A DNA stretch of 43,575 bases, taken from NCBI GenBank assembly GCA_016871375.1, contig VFYY01000011.1:1-43575 (forward strand), in the 5' to 3' direction. The first letter of the stretch is position 1. Every line of letters begins with the position of its first letter. A program made the translations under genes and the position numbers. This stretch comes from Acidimicrobiia bacterium (GTDB taxonomy: Bacteria > Acidobacteriota > Vicinamibacteria > Vicinamibacterales > UBA2999). Under the pieces are notes generated by a model. That model was not told the origin of the DNA. It searched no databases and saw nothing but the letters and a program-made list of their open reading frames with translations. Positions 17,322 through 25,640 of this stretch are shown piece by piece.

Positions 17322-18280
17322 GACAACGTGCCCTGCAGCTCGGCGAGGCCGAAGCCGTGACGCCCGACGTCGTTGCCCAGATACAGCATCAGCGTGCGGC
17401 CATCGACCTCGAATACGTGCGGATAGCTGACCATCTCGGAGTCCCACCCCTCATCCGACACGTCGATGCCCGCCCTGTCGTCGTCGCGCACCCAGGTGGT
17501 CAGGTCCGTCGAGCGCGCGTAGCCGATGCGATAGCCGCGCTCCCGTCCGCGGTACCCAAGGCTGTAGCGGTAGCAGAAGAACATGTGGTACGCGCCGTTG
17601 GCGAATATCACGTCGGGGCTCGCCTGGCACTCGTCCGCTTCGAGCCGTGGAGGAATCAGCTCCCGGTGCGATCGCGTCCACTGGACGCCATCGTCAGACG
17701 TTGCCATGCGGATGCGGTAGACCGGCTCGGGGCGGCCGTCGGTCGGAATCCATTTCGTGCCGGCGATGTACCAGAGGTACCACCGGCCGCCGAAGCGCCT
17801 GATCTTCGGTCCGCTGATCACGAACGGCTCGTCAGGATCCGCAGGCAGCACGGGCCCGGGCGCCTGTTTCTCGAAGCTGACGCCGCCGTCGCGGCTGATG
17901 GCAAGACCGATCGCGACATTGAACGGCACCGAGACGCAGCGGGTCCAGCCGCCGTAGTAGGCGCGGATCTCGTCGCCGTGGCGGATCACGGACATCGGAT
18001 AGGTGCCGAACTCGTCAAAGGTGCCGCGGGCGCCGAGCTCGAGAACCGGCCGGCCGGCGACGGCGGTGATCCTCGTCAGCGTCGCGCGATCGAAGTCGAC
18101 GTACGCGGCGTGGCTGACGTACTGCCCCTGGGCATCCGGCCGCGGACGGCAGGAGAAATACACCCGCACGAACGTGTCGAACACCAGCGTGGCCGGCGCC
18201 TGCGCGAACGCATGCATCCAGCCGGCACGAGCGTGCGCCGCCGGATCGAAGATGTGGCCGCGCTTGTGCCAGACGAACAC
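17318..18280 (-). CDS. GH43/GH32-like beta-propeller protein, copy 1
   Basis: 320 residues from a GTG directly after the GNAT stop. It is a clear paralogue of the next gene, with the same blade repeats (AIGLAISRDGGVSFEK, RIRMATSDDGVQWTR, GYRIGYARSTDLTTWVRDD) and blocks DECQASPDV, FCYRYSLGY and GWDSEMVSYPHVF. No secretion signal is visible. The pair most likely arose by tandem duplication and diverged, and may act on two different sugars or as a heterodimer. Assignment to the GH43/GH32 fold superfamily rests on the repeated SxDGxxW blade signature; the catalytic function is unproven. Confidence 0.8.
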   Translation of the reverse strand: MFVWHKRGHIFDPAAHARAGWMHAFAQAPATLVFDTFVRVYFSCRPRPDAQGQYVSHAAYVDFDRATLTRITAVAGRPVLELGARGTFDEFGTYPMSVIRHGDEIRAYYGGWTRCVSVPFNVAIGLAISRDGGVSFEKQAPGPVLPADPDEPFVISGPKIRRFGGRWYLWYIAGTKWIPTDGRPEPVYRIRMATSDDGVQWTRSHRELIPPRLEADECQASPDVIFANGAYHMFFCYRYSLGYRGRERGYRIGYARSTDLTTWVRDDDRAGIDVSDEGWDSEMVSYPHVFEVDGRTLMLYLGNDVGRHGFGLAELQGTLS

Positions 18281-18694
18281 TCAGAGCCCGATCTCGAGGA
18301 CGTCGGTGCGGCTGCGCGTTTCAACCACGCGGAATCCGAGCGACGCGTACAAGTCGTGCGCCGTCTCGTTGTGCCTGGCCACTTCCAGGCGGCACGACGT
18401 GAAGCCGCGCTGTCGGGCGAGCTCCAGGACGCACGACACCAGCGCGCGCCCGATTCCGAGGCGACGGTCGCGTGGATCGACCAGGACCAGCGTGATGAAC
18501 GCCTGCCGGGTCGCCTCGTCGTTGCAGTAGAAGGCGACGACGCCGCGGCAGCGTCCCGCCGCCCAGTCGCATAAGACTTCCGCGCGGTCGGCCAGCTTGG
18601 CCAGATACGCATCGACGTCCACGCCATCGAGAAAGTGCTGCGGTTCTCGCGCGTGCTCGTCCAGGACGAGTGACCGGATCGCGTCGGGAAGCAT
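18281..18694 (-). CDS. GNAT-family N-acetyltransferase
   Basis: 137 residues, a normal length for a single GNAT domain. The acetyl-CoA pyrophosphate-binding motif is RRLGIGRA (77-84), preceded by the beta-4 strand ITLVLVDP and followed by NETAHDLYASLGF, the usual C-terminal GNAT block. It probably N-acetylates the amino sugar made by the downstream aminotransferase, though GNAT substrates are hard to predict. It is the first gene of the minus-strand operon, its ATG only 26 bases from the start of the divergent membrane-protein gene. Its stop directly abuts the next GTG. Confidence 0.87.
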   Translation of the reverse strand: MLPDAIRSLVLDEHAREPQHFLDGVDVDAYLAKLADRAEVLCDWAAGRCRGVVAFYCNDEATRQAFITLVLVDPRDRRLGIGRALVSCVLELARQRGFTSCRLEVARHNETAHDLYASLGFRVVETRSRTDVLEIGL

Positions 18695-18704
18695 GAGTCA
18701 CACG

Positions 18705-18711
18705 TAATATA
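18705..18711. promoter_or_regulatory. AT-rich core of a candidate bidirectional promoter
   Basis: Only 26 bases separate the divergent starts at 18694 and 18721. They contain TAATATA, a rare AT-rich run here. Read leftwards it gives TATATT, a fair -10 about 12 bases before the GNAT ATG, with a weak CGAACA 17 bases upstream. Read rightwards TAATAT is a 4-of-6 match. Either would give transcripts with leaders of only a few bases. Confidence 0.28.
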
Positions 18712-18720
18712 CCCTTCGAA

Positions 18721-20697
18721 ATGCGGAGTGTTCGGTGGCGTGTGTCGGTGGTGCTGATCGCCTTCCTGATTGGCGCCGCGGCCTTCGTGTATCGCTTCAA
18801 CACGCTCGGCGGGCCGCTGGCCGGCTTCGACAACGAGCACTTCTTCCTGCTCGTGCGCGCCGAGGCGATGCTCGACGGCGAGCTGCCGCTCCGCGATTAC
18901 GCCGACACGGAGCTGCGGTCGCTGTGGCCGCCGCTGTCGTACGCCACCTCCGCGATCGCGATGCAAGCGGGTGGCCGCTCGCTGCTCAGTGAGGCAGTCA
19001 TGACCGTCGGGTTGCTCGCCGTGGGCGCCGCGCTCGTGTTCTGGGCGGCGGCGACCTTCGCGCAGGCAATCTGGCCCGCTGTGCTGACGACGGTCGTCGC
19101 CGTGGCGCTCGGGCCCACGCTCTACAACTACCCGAAGATCACCCCGTACGCGTTCGCCGTCGTCGCGATGCTTGCGTATGCGCGGCGGCCCGACGCCTGG
19201 CGGCTGCTGTTCCTGGCGGCGGTCGTGGCCGTGGCGACGCTCTACCGGCACGATCACGGCGTCTATCTCGGCGTGTCAGTCGCGGTGCTGATTCTGCTCG
19301 TCAACGGCCGGCGCGCCGCGCGGCCGCTCCTCGCGTGCGCGGCGCTGGTGCTGGCCGGATTGACGCCCGGGATCGTATTTGCGCAGCAGCACGGCGGCTT
19401 CCTGTCGTACCTGCGCGAGTGCCTGACCCTGAGCCGTCGCGAGGTCTCCCGGACCGTGAGCGGCGGCGCCCGTTTTCAGGTCGACTGGTCGCAGCCGCTG
19501 CTCGCGCGCGTGCCGCCCGCGGAGCCGCCTCCGCCGCGCATTGCCGTTCGATGGGCTGACACGATCACCGCCGATCAACGCGTACAGGCCGAACAGGAGC
19601 TGGCGCTCCTGGACCGAAGTCCGCGCGGCGACGAGCGGAACTGGAGCTACGTGATCGACGATCCCTCGCACGAGCGGCTCGGCAGGATCGTGCAGGATGC
19701 GCGCGTCGCGGACACCGATGGCATCGATCGTCGGGAGTTCGTCATCACGGCAGCGGCGCCGCCGCCTCCGCCGCGCGGGGGCGTGTTTGGGTGGGTCGTG
19801 GCCCCCGGAGTGCTGCGCGCCGGCAACGCGGTCCCGTGGCTGCGGCTGATCGCGTGGTCCGTCGTGATCGTCTCGATCGGGTGCGTCGCGTGGGCACCGT
19901 TGCGTCGCGCCGTCGCTCATCCGGCGGTGCCGCTTTCGGTGGTTGCCGCGCTGGCGGTTCTCGGCGCGCTGCTCTGTCTCGTCTTTCTTCGAAATATCGC
20001 CGCGTATCGTCTGCCGGACGTCGCCGTTCCCATCGCCGTGCTGGGGGCGTGGGTGCTGGCCGCCACCGCTCGAGCCACGCAGGCCGCGCCGGTCGCGGTG
20101 CGAGTGACCGTGGCAATGATGCTCGCCGTGGTCGTCGGACTCACGGTCTTCAGCGCGGCGGTGGTCGACGCCGCGCCCGAGCAGGTTCGCGCAACGGGCA
20201 TCGGCGCCGGACCCGTGGGCCTGGAGAATCGGTCGCGCGAGGTGCGGGACGTCCTCGCCGCGCTTCCCGCGTCGATGAACGCCATCGATCAGAAGCTGGC
20301 GGGTGCCGCCGCCTATCTGGGCCGATGCACGCGTCCCTCGGATCGCCTGCTGGTGGCGGACTACGTGCCCGAGCTCTACTATTTCGCGCGGCGTGGCATC
20401 GCCGCCGGGCAGATGGTGTTCTTCGGCGGGTTCTATACGTCCACCGACGCGCAGCGCGCGACCATCGACCGCTGGTCGGGGCAGTCCGTTCCGATCGCGC
20501 TGGTGCAGCCGGCGGAGCGCTTCAGCAGCGAGTTTGGCGGCGACTACCCGCAGCTGGCCGAGTATCTGCGGACGCATTACGAGCGGGCCGGTCAGCTCGA
20601 AGTGCGTGAGGGCCTGCCGCTCGACGTCTGGGTCGCGGCCGCCCAGCCCGGCCGGACCGACACCGAAACGGGTCTTCCGTGCTTCGATGCCCGGTAA
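18721..20697 (+). CDS. Polytopic membrane protein, GT-C-like glycosyltransferase candidate
   Basis: 658 residues. The first membrane segment (about 7-24) is followed by a loop with FDNEHFFLL and RDYADTE, acidic residues placed like the catalytic Asp/Glu of GT-C enzymes such as the ArnT/PMT families. Many further hydrophobic segments follow. Two proline-rich stretches (PPAEPPPP and APPPPPRGG) flank a soluble mid-domain. The last ~190 residues are soluble and contain ADYVPELYYFARRG and FFGGFYT, like the outer domain of membrane glycosyltransferases. It would use a polyprenyl-phosphate sugar at the outer face of the membrane. The family is not firmly identified. It is divergent from the GNAT operon and monocistronic by layout. 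Confidence 0.72.
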   Translation: MRSVRWRVSVVLIAFLIGAAAFVYRFNTLGGPLAGFDNEHFFLLVRAEAMLDGELPLRDYADTELRSLWPPLSYATSAIAMQAGGRSLLSEAVMTVGLLAVGAALVFWAAATFAQAIWPAVLTTVVAVALGPTLYNYPKITPYAFAVVAMLAYARRPDAWRLLFLAAVVAVATLYRHDHGVYLGVSVAVLILLVNGRRAARPLLACAALVLAGLTPGIVFAQQHGGFLSYLRECLTLSRREVSRTVSGGARFQVDWSQPLLARVPPAEPPPPRIAVRWADTITADQRVQAEQELALLDRSPRGDERNWSYVIDDPSHERLGRIVQDARVADTDGIDRREFVITAAAPPPPPRGGVFGWVVAPGVLRAGNAVPWLRLIAWSVVIVSIGCVAWAPLRRAVAHPAVPLSVVAALAVLGALLCLVFLRNIAAYRLPDVAVPIAVLGAWVLAATARATQAAPVAVRVTVAMMLAVVVGLTVFSAAVVDAAPEQVRATGIGAGPVGLENRSREVRDVLAALPASMNAIDQKLAGAAAYLGRCTRPSDRLLVADYVPELYYFARRGIAAGQMVFFGGFYTSTDAQRATIDRWSGQSVPIALVQPAERFSSEFGGDYPQLAEYLRTHYERAGQLEVREGLPLDVWVAAAQPGRTDTETGLPCFDAR

Positions 20698-20707
20698 GCC
20701 CGAAAAC

Positions 20708-20737
20708 TTGCCGCAACCCTTCCAAATCATTTAGTAT
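20708..20737 (+). promoter_or_regulatory. Candidate sigma70-type promoter for the neuC-led operon
   Basis: TTGCCG (20708-20713) and TAGTAT (20732-20737) are spaced 18 bases apart, in the only AT-rich patch before the 16-gene operon. The match is 4 of 6 at each box. It would leave a leader of about 195 bases, room for control by the repeat and palindrome downstream. Confidence 0.3.
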
Positions 20738-20922
20738 TCAGAAGTTACGGCGCACCGCGTCTCTGGCATTCGACCTCCGGCGCCATTGGCCTGCACTTCC
20801 ATCGGACCCTTCTCTTTCCGCATGTAAGCTGCGGTGTGGCCCCCGTTGAGGGGGAGATGGCAGCGCCCTATCCGGAGGTCCCAGGGCTGGTTTTCGCTCG
20901 AATGTGAGTGAGAGGGCGGTAG

Positions 20923-20932
20923 CCTGTACAGG
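20923..20932. promoter_or_regulatory. Palindrome CCTGTACAGG overlapping the neuC translation start region
   Basis: A perfect 10-bp inverted repeat ends 9 bases before the ATG at 20942 and overlaps the only Shine-Dalgarno-like bases (AGG at 20930-20932). It could be a repressor site or merely chance; the same 12-mer GCCTGTACAGGT also occurs inside the methyltransferase gene at 8248-8259. Confidence 0.22.
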
Positions 20933-20941
20933 TCCCAACTG

Positions 20942-22096
20942 ATGCGAAAAGTGCTCGTTGTCATCGGCTCGCGAGCCAACTACAGCAGCATCAAGTCGGT
21001 GATGCGCGCCGTGCGGGCGCATCCGGCGCTCACGCTCCAGCTCGTCGTCGGCGCCTCGGCGCTGCTGGACCGCTTCGGGTCGGTGATCGACGTCATCGAG
21101 GCCGACGGCTTCGCCGCCGACGCGAAAGTCACGATGATCGTCGAGGGCGAGACGCCGGCCACCATGGCCAAGTCGACCGGCCTCGGCCTGCTCGAGTTCC
21201 CGACGATGTTCGAGATGCTCGACCCCGACATCGTCGTCAGCGTCGGCGACCGCTTCGAGACGATGGCCACCGCCATTGCGGCCGCCTACATGAACATTCC
21301 CGTCGCGCACACGATGGGCGGCGAGATCAGCGGGACGATCGACGAAAGCATCCGCCACGCGGTCACCAAGCTCGCGCACCTGCACTTCCCGGCGAACACG
21401 CAGGCGGCCGAGCGGATCATCCGCATGGGCGAGGACCGCGCGGCGGTCCACGTCGTCGGCTGCCCGCGGATCGACGTGGTCGCCGAGATCGCCCGGACCA
21501 ACGGCCACGTCAGCAATGCGGACTGGCTCGAGACCGACGGCGCGGGCGCGCACATCGGACTCGACAAGCCGTTCCTGCTCGTCAGCCAGCATCCGGTGAC
21601 GACCGAGTACGGCGCCGGCGAGCAGCAGATCACCGAGACGCTGATGGCGCTGCACGAGCTGCGCATGCCGACGATCATGCTGTGGCCGAACGCGGATGCC
21701 GGCTCCGAGGACATCGCGCGCGGCATGCGGAAGTTCCGCGAGCGGTACCGGCCCGACTACATCCGCTTCTACAAGAACTTTCCGGTCGAGACCTACGTGC
21801 GTCTGATGCTGAGCTGCGCGTGCGCGGTCGGCAACTCGAGCGCACCGCTGCGCGAGGGCGCCTTCATCGGCGTGCCGACGGTCAACATCGGCAGCCGGCA
21901 GCGCGGCCGCGATCGTGCGGGCAACGTGATGGACGCGGACTACGATCGCCGCGAGATTGTCGAGGCCGTGCGCCGGCAGCTCGCCCGGGGCCGCTACGCG
22001 CCGGACCACCTGTACGGCGACGGACAGGCCGGCGGGCGCATCGCCGACATCCTGGCCAGCGCGCCGCTGCGCGTGCAGAAACGCCTCTGCTACTGA
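20942..22096 (+). CDS. neuC: NeuC-type UDP-sugar 2-epimerase (hydrolysing), copy 1
   Basis: 384 residues, the normal NeuC length. Active-site-like blocks are present: GDRFE with Asp103, GGEISG with Glu128, and DESIRHAVTKL with Glu135 and His139, as in the WecB/NeuC fold. SQHPVTTE and CAVGNSSAPLREGAFIGVP form the UDP-binding C-terminal half, and the protein ends QKRLCY. The known reaction is hydrolysis of UDP-GlcNAc (or a UDP-diacetyl-bacillosamine-like sugar) with 2-epimerisation, giving the free hexosamine for NeuB. Which substrate is used cannot be told from sequence alone. It is the first gene of the long plus-strand operon, and its TGA is directly followed by the neuA ATG. Confidence 0.92.
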   Translation: MRKVLVVIGSRANYSSIKSVMRAVRAHPALTLQLVVGASALLDRFGSVIDVIEADGFAADAKVTMIVEGETPATMAKSTGLGLLEFPTMFEMLDPDIVVSVGDRFETMATAIAAAYMNIPVAHTMGGEISGTIDESIRHAVTKLAHLHFPANTQAAERIIRMGEDRAAVHVVGCPRIDVVAEIARTNGHVSNADWLETDGAGAHIGLDKPFLLVSQHPVTTEYGAGEQQITETLMALHELRMPTIMLWPNADAGSEDIARGMRKFRERYRPDYIRFYKNFPVETYVRLMLSCACAVGNSSAPLREGAFIGVPTVNIGSRQRGRDRAGNVMDADYDRREIVEAVRRQLARGRYAPDHLYGDGQAGGRIADILASAPLRVQKRLCY

Positions 22097-22792
22097 ATGC
22101 TCGCTAGCGTGCTGGCCGTGATCCCGGCGCGAGGCGGTTCGAAGGGTATTCCCAACAAGAACCTTGCGCCGCTGTGCGGCCGCCCGCTGCTGGCGTATAC
22201 GGCAGATGCCGTCAGGCACAGCCGCCGCATCGGACGCGCCGTGGTCAGCACCGAGAGTGCGGCGATCGCGGACGAGGCGCGACGGCTCGGTCTCGAAGTG
22301 CCGTTCATGCGGCCGGCCGCGCTCGCAGACGACGACACTCCCATGTTGCCGGTCCTGCAGCATGCGCTCGCGGAGGTCCGTCGCGGAGGGTGGGCGCCGG
22401 ATGCCGTCGTGCTCCTGCAGCCGACGTCGCCGTTGCGGCGCGCCGAGCACGTCGACGCGGCCATCGAGCTGCTCGACGCGTCCGGGGCGGACTCGGTCGT
22501 CAGCGTCATCGAGGTGCCCCATCAGTTCAATCCGGCTTCGGTGTTGTCGCTCGACGGCGATCGGCTGCGGCCGTTTCTCGAGCAGGACACGCCCGCGGCG
22601 CGCCGGCAGGACAAGCCGCGGGTGCTCGCGCGGAACGGCCCGGCCGTGCTCGCTGTGCGTGCGGGTACGATCGACGCCGGGTCGCTCTACGGGGATGACT
22701 GCCGGCCGCTGATGATGCGTCCCGAGGAATCGCTCGACATCGATTCCGCCTGGGACCTGACCGTGGCGGAATACGCGCTCAGCCGTCGATGA
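22097..22792 (+). CDS. neuA: CMP-nonulosonic acid synthetase (NeuA), copy 1
   Basis: 231 residues. The nucleotide-binding loop is IPARGGSKG with a following PNKN, then LLQPTSPLRRAEHV and SLYGDDCRPLMM, all standard for CMP-sialate and CMP-legionaminate synthetases. It activates the NeuB product with CTP, giving CMP-sugar and pyrophosphate. The ATG follows the neuC stop with no gap, and its own TGA overlaps the next ATG by 4 bases, so neuC, neuA and the following glycosyltransferase are probably translated together. The matching neuB is not adjacent: the nearest candidates are at 29871 and 40373. Confidence 0.92.
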   Translation: MLASVLAVIPARGGSKGIPNKNLAPLCGRPLLAYTADAVRHSRRIGRAVVSTESAAIADEARRLGLEVPFMRPAALADDDTPMLPVLQHALAEVRRGGWAPDAVVLLQPTSPLRRAEHVDAAIELLDASGADSVVSVIEVPHQFNPASVLSLDGDRLRPFLEQDTPAARRQDKPRVLARNGPAVLAVRAGTIDAGSLYGDDCRPLMMRPEESLDIDSAWDLTVAEYALSRR

Positions 22793-24504
22793 AAGTCCTG
22801 TTTTCAGCGCTGCACTTCGGCTACTTCCGCAACTTCGAGTCGGTGATCCACGCGCTCGTCGAGCGCGGGCATCACGTGCACCTGGCGGCTGACGAACCCG
22901 ACATCGCCGGCGGGCAGGGGCTGGTGGAACGGCTCGCCGCCACGCACCGGTCGGTCACCTTCGGCTGGACGCCGGGTATCGAACGCGAGCCGTGGTGTGC
23001 GGCCGCGCAGAAGCTCCGCTACGCGCTCGATTACGTGCGGTTCCTCGACGCGCGCTATGCCGATGCGCCGAAGCTGCGGCTGCGGAGCATCGAGCGGACG
23101 CCACGGATCGTCCGCTGGCTGACGACGCCGCTGGCGGGCATCAGCCCGGGACGGCGTCCTGTCGAAGCGGGCTTGAAGTGGGCCGAGCGGATGATGCCGC
23201 GCAGCGCGGCCATGGAACGCTGGCTGGAGGACGAGGCGCCGGATGTGCTCCTGCTCGCCTCGCTGACGTATCCGCGATCGACGAACATCGAGCAGCTGAA
23301 GATCGCGCGCTCGTTCGGCGTGCCCGTGGCGGCGTGCATCATGAGCTGGGACCATCTGTCGAGCAAGGCCCTGCTGCACATCGCGCCGGACGCCACGATC
23401 GTCTGGAACGACGTGCAGCGCCGCGAGGCCATCGACCTCCACGGCCTGCCGGCCGACAGCGTCGCCGTCACCGGCGCCCAGTGCTACGACCAGTGGTTCT
23501 CGCGCCGGCCGGATCGTTCGCGCGAGGAGTTCTGCCGTGCCGTCGGCCTGCCGGCGGATCGGCCGTTCGTCCTCTACGTCTGCTCGGCGATGAGTCCGTC
23601 GCCGGAGCCGCCGGAACCAGCGTTCGTCAAGCGGTGGGTCGAGGCGGTTCGCTCGTGTCCCGACCCCGTCCTGCGCAATGCCGGACTCCTGATCCGGCCG
23701 CATCCGGAGCGGCTGAAGGAGTGGCGCGGCATCGAGCTGCACGGCCTGGAGCACGTGGTCATCGCCGGGCGCAATCCGATTGACGATGACGCGAAAGCTG
23801 ACTACTTCGACGCGCTGTTCTACTCCGCGGCCGTCGCCGGCGTGTGCACGAGCGCCTTCATCGAAGCGGCCATCATTGGCCGGCCGATCCTGACGCCGCT
23901 GCTGCCGGAGTTCGCCATCCACCAGAACGGCATGGCGCACTTCCGGTACCTGCGCGACGTCGAAGGCGGCGTGCTGCGGATGGCGTCGTCGCTCGACGAG
24001 CATCTGTCGCAGCTGGCCACCGCGCTGGCCGAGCCGCCCGGGCGTGACGAGCGGAATCGCCGGTTCCTGACCGCGTTCGTCAGGCCCGCCGGCCTGGATC
24101 GTCCCGCCACGCCCCTGTTCGTCGACGAGGTCGAGCGGCTGGCGCTGTCGGATCCGCGGGCTCCCGAGACCGCGAGGGAGTCCTCACCTGCCGCTCGCAC
24201 ATTCGTCGAGCGGCTCGCCGTCTCCGCCACGACGGGCGTCGGCCGCTGGCTCCTGATGGACGCGATCGACGACGCGCGCGCCCGCAGCGAGCGGCAGAGC
24301 GACGAGCGCCGGCGCGCGATCGAGCAGCAGCGTGCGGACTACCGCGCCGCGAAGCGGCGCAAGCGCGACGCGATGGTGCAGGCCACCGAAGACGAGCGGC
24401 GCGCCAAGCACAGGCGGAAATGGCGCCGCGGCCTCAACCCGCGCAAGCAGGTGGCGCGCCTCAAGGGCGGCGTCAAGCAGCTGATCGGAGCGCGGCATCA
24501 GTGA
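22789..24504 (+). CDS. GT-B-like glycosyltransferase with charged helical tail
   Basis: 571 residues; the ATG at 22789 overlaps the neuA stop. It is a member of the family expanded at 1-8079: KVLFSALHFGYFRNFESVI, MSWDHLSSKAL, VWNDVQRREAIDLHG, VTGAQCYDQWF, IRPHPERL, YFDALFYSA. The usual NTSAFIEA block is CTSAFIEAAIIGRP here. A basic helical tail runs from about residue 494. Being directly coupled to a CMP-sugar synthetase makes a CMP-nonulosonate donor an attractive but untested idea for at least this copy. Confidence 0.82.
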   Translation: MKVLFSALHFGYFRNFESVIHALVERGHHVHLAADEPDIAGGQGLVERLAATHRSVTFGWTPGIEREPWCAAAQKLRYALDYVRFLDARYADAPKLRLRSIERTPRIVRWLTTPLAGISPGRRPVEAGLKWAERMMPRSAAMERWLEDEAPDVLLLASLTYPRSTNIEQLKIARSFGVPVAACIMSWDHLSSKALLHIAPDATIVWNDVQRREAIDLHGLPADSVAVTGAQCYDQWFSRRPDRSREEFCRAVGLPADRPFVLYVCSAMSPSPEPPEPAFVKRWVEAVRSCPDPVLRNAGLLIRPHPERLKEWRGIELHGLEHVVIAGRNPIDDDAKADYFDALFYSAAVAGVCTSAFIEAAIIGRPILTPLLPEFAIHQNGMAHFRYLRDVEGGVLRMASSLDEHLSQLATALAEPPGRDERNRRFLTAFVRPAGLDRPATPLFVDEVERLALSDPRAPETARESSPAARTFVERLAVSATTGVGRWLLMDAIDDARARSERQSDERRRAIEQQRADYRAAKRRKRDAMVQATEDERRAKHRRKWRRGLNPRKQVARLKGGVKQLIGARHQ

Positions 24505-25640
24505 ATCCGCGCGTGGTGCTCGGGATGACGCTCTACAACAACGCCCGTCATCTGGCGGAGGCCGCCGACTCGCTGCTGGCGCAGAGCAATGGCGATTTCG
24601 CGCTGTTGATGCTGGACGATGCGTCCAGCGACGGAACCGCGGAGCTCGCACGTGAGTACGAACGCCGCGATGCGCGCGTGCGCTACCGGCGGCACGAACA
24701 GCGCCAGGGCATGGTCCCGACATGGCGCGGCGTCGCCGAATGGGCGCGCCAGGAGTATCCACGCGCCGAGTTCTTCGCCTGGGTCAGCGATCACGATCGC
24801 TGGCACCCTGAGTGGCTGCAGCACCTCGTCGTCGCGCTCGACGCCCACCCCGACGTCGTCCTGGCGTATCCCCTCTCACCGCGCATCGACGACGACGGCA
24901 GTCCCGGTCCCAAGGCGCCGCGCATGTTCGACACGCTTGGCGTGACTGACGGGGCCGCGCGCTGGTCGCGGTTTTGTCACGAGGGCGTGGGCGCGGGTGA
25001 CATGGTGTACGGCGTGATCCGGATGCCGGCGCTGACGGCGGCGGGCACGTTCCGCCCCGTGCTGCGTCCGGATCGATTGCTGATCGCCGAGCTGACGCTG
25101 CAGGGACAGATTCATCAGGTGCAGCGCCCGCTCTGGTTCCGCCGCCACTCGAGCGTCAGCAGCGTCGCGCGCCAGAGCGTCACGCTCTTTGCGGGCGCGC
25201 CGCCGCGCTGGTTCCTGCTGCCGGCATGGCTGCAGCACGCGGCCGTGGTCGTGCGCCGCTACGGCACCGGCGCGGCGCCCGTCCGCATTCCGGCAGCGCA
25301 GCTGGCGCGGATGCTCGTCCTCTACAGCACGACGTATGCGTGGCGGCACGTCAAGAAGTCCGAGACCGCGCACAGCATCGGACGCGGGGTCGACAACGCG
25401 CACTGGGTCAAGAAGGTCATCAAGAAGGGGTTTCACGTCTCCGTCTACTGGACGCTGGTGACGGGCCGGCGCGTGTGGGGCCGCACCCGGCGTGCGTACC
25501 GGCGCGCCGTCTACGAGACGCTGATGACGATGCACGCGCTGCGGGGGCGCGCGCGGCGCCTCGTCCGCGGCGGCGTTCGCGATCTGCTGATCCTGTCGCA
25601 CCGGCTCGGGCTGCGCGGGGGAGGGGGCGGCGAGCGGTGA
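24501..25640 (+). CDS. Family 2 glycosyltransferase
   Basis: 379 residues from a GTG at 24501 overlapping the previous stop by 4 bases; the earlier in-frame start at 24420 lies inside the neighbour's tail. VVLGMTLYNNARHLAEAADSL and LMLDDASSDGT are GT-A family 2 signatures, and SDHDRW supplies the acidic metal-binding motif. The last ~150 residues are basic with several long helices (for example WVKKVIKKGF), reminiscent of the tails of the GT-B-like neighbours. It is probably a cytoplasmic sugar transferase acting on the same glycan; donor and acceptor are unknown. Confidence 0.85.
   Translation: MNPRVVLGMTLYNNARHLAEAADSLLAQSNGDFALLMLDDASSDGTAELAREYERRDARVRYRRHEQRQGMVPTWRGVAEWARQEYPRAEFFAWVSDHDRWHPEWLQHLVVALDAHPDVVLAYPLSPRIDDDGSPGPKAPRMFDTLGVTDGAARWSRFCHEGVGAGDMVYGVIRMPALTAAGTFRPVLRPDRLLIAELTLQGQIHQVQRPLWFRRHSSVSSVARQSVTLFAGAPPRWFLLPAWLQHAAVVVRRYGTGAAPVRIPAAQLARMLVLYSTTYAWRHVKKSETAHSIGRGVDNAHWVKKVIKKGFHVSVYWTLVTGRRVWGRTRRAYRRAVYETLMTMHALRGRARRLVRGGVRDLLILSHRLGLRGGGGGER

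Larger units (their letters stand above)
20698..20941 (+). other. Longest intergenic region, probable control region of the main operon
   Basis: This 244-base stretch holds no convincing ORF. It is locally AT-richer at 20718-20745. It contains a small 5-bp stem (CCCCC/GGGGG) at 20840-20854, an 8-base direct repeat AGGTCCCA at 20876-20883 and 20930-20937, and a perfect 10-bp palindrome just before the neuC start. I see no known riboswitch and no terminator with a U-tract. Confidence 0.6.

Noticed and set aside
20840-20854. CCCCC/GGGGG hairpin as a transcription terminator
   Set aside because: The stem is only 5 bp and no T-run follows, so a rho-independent terminator is not supported.
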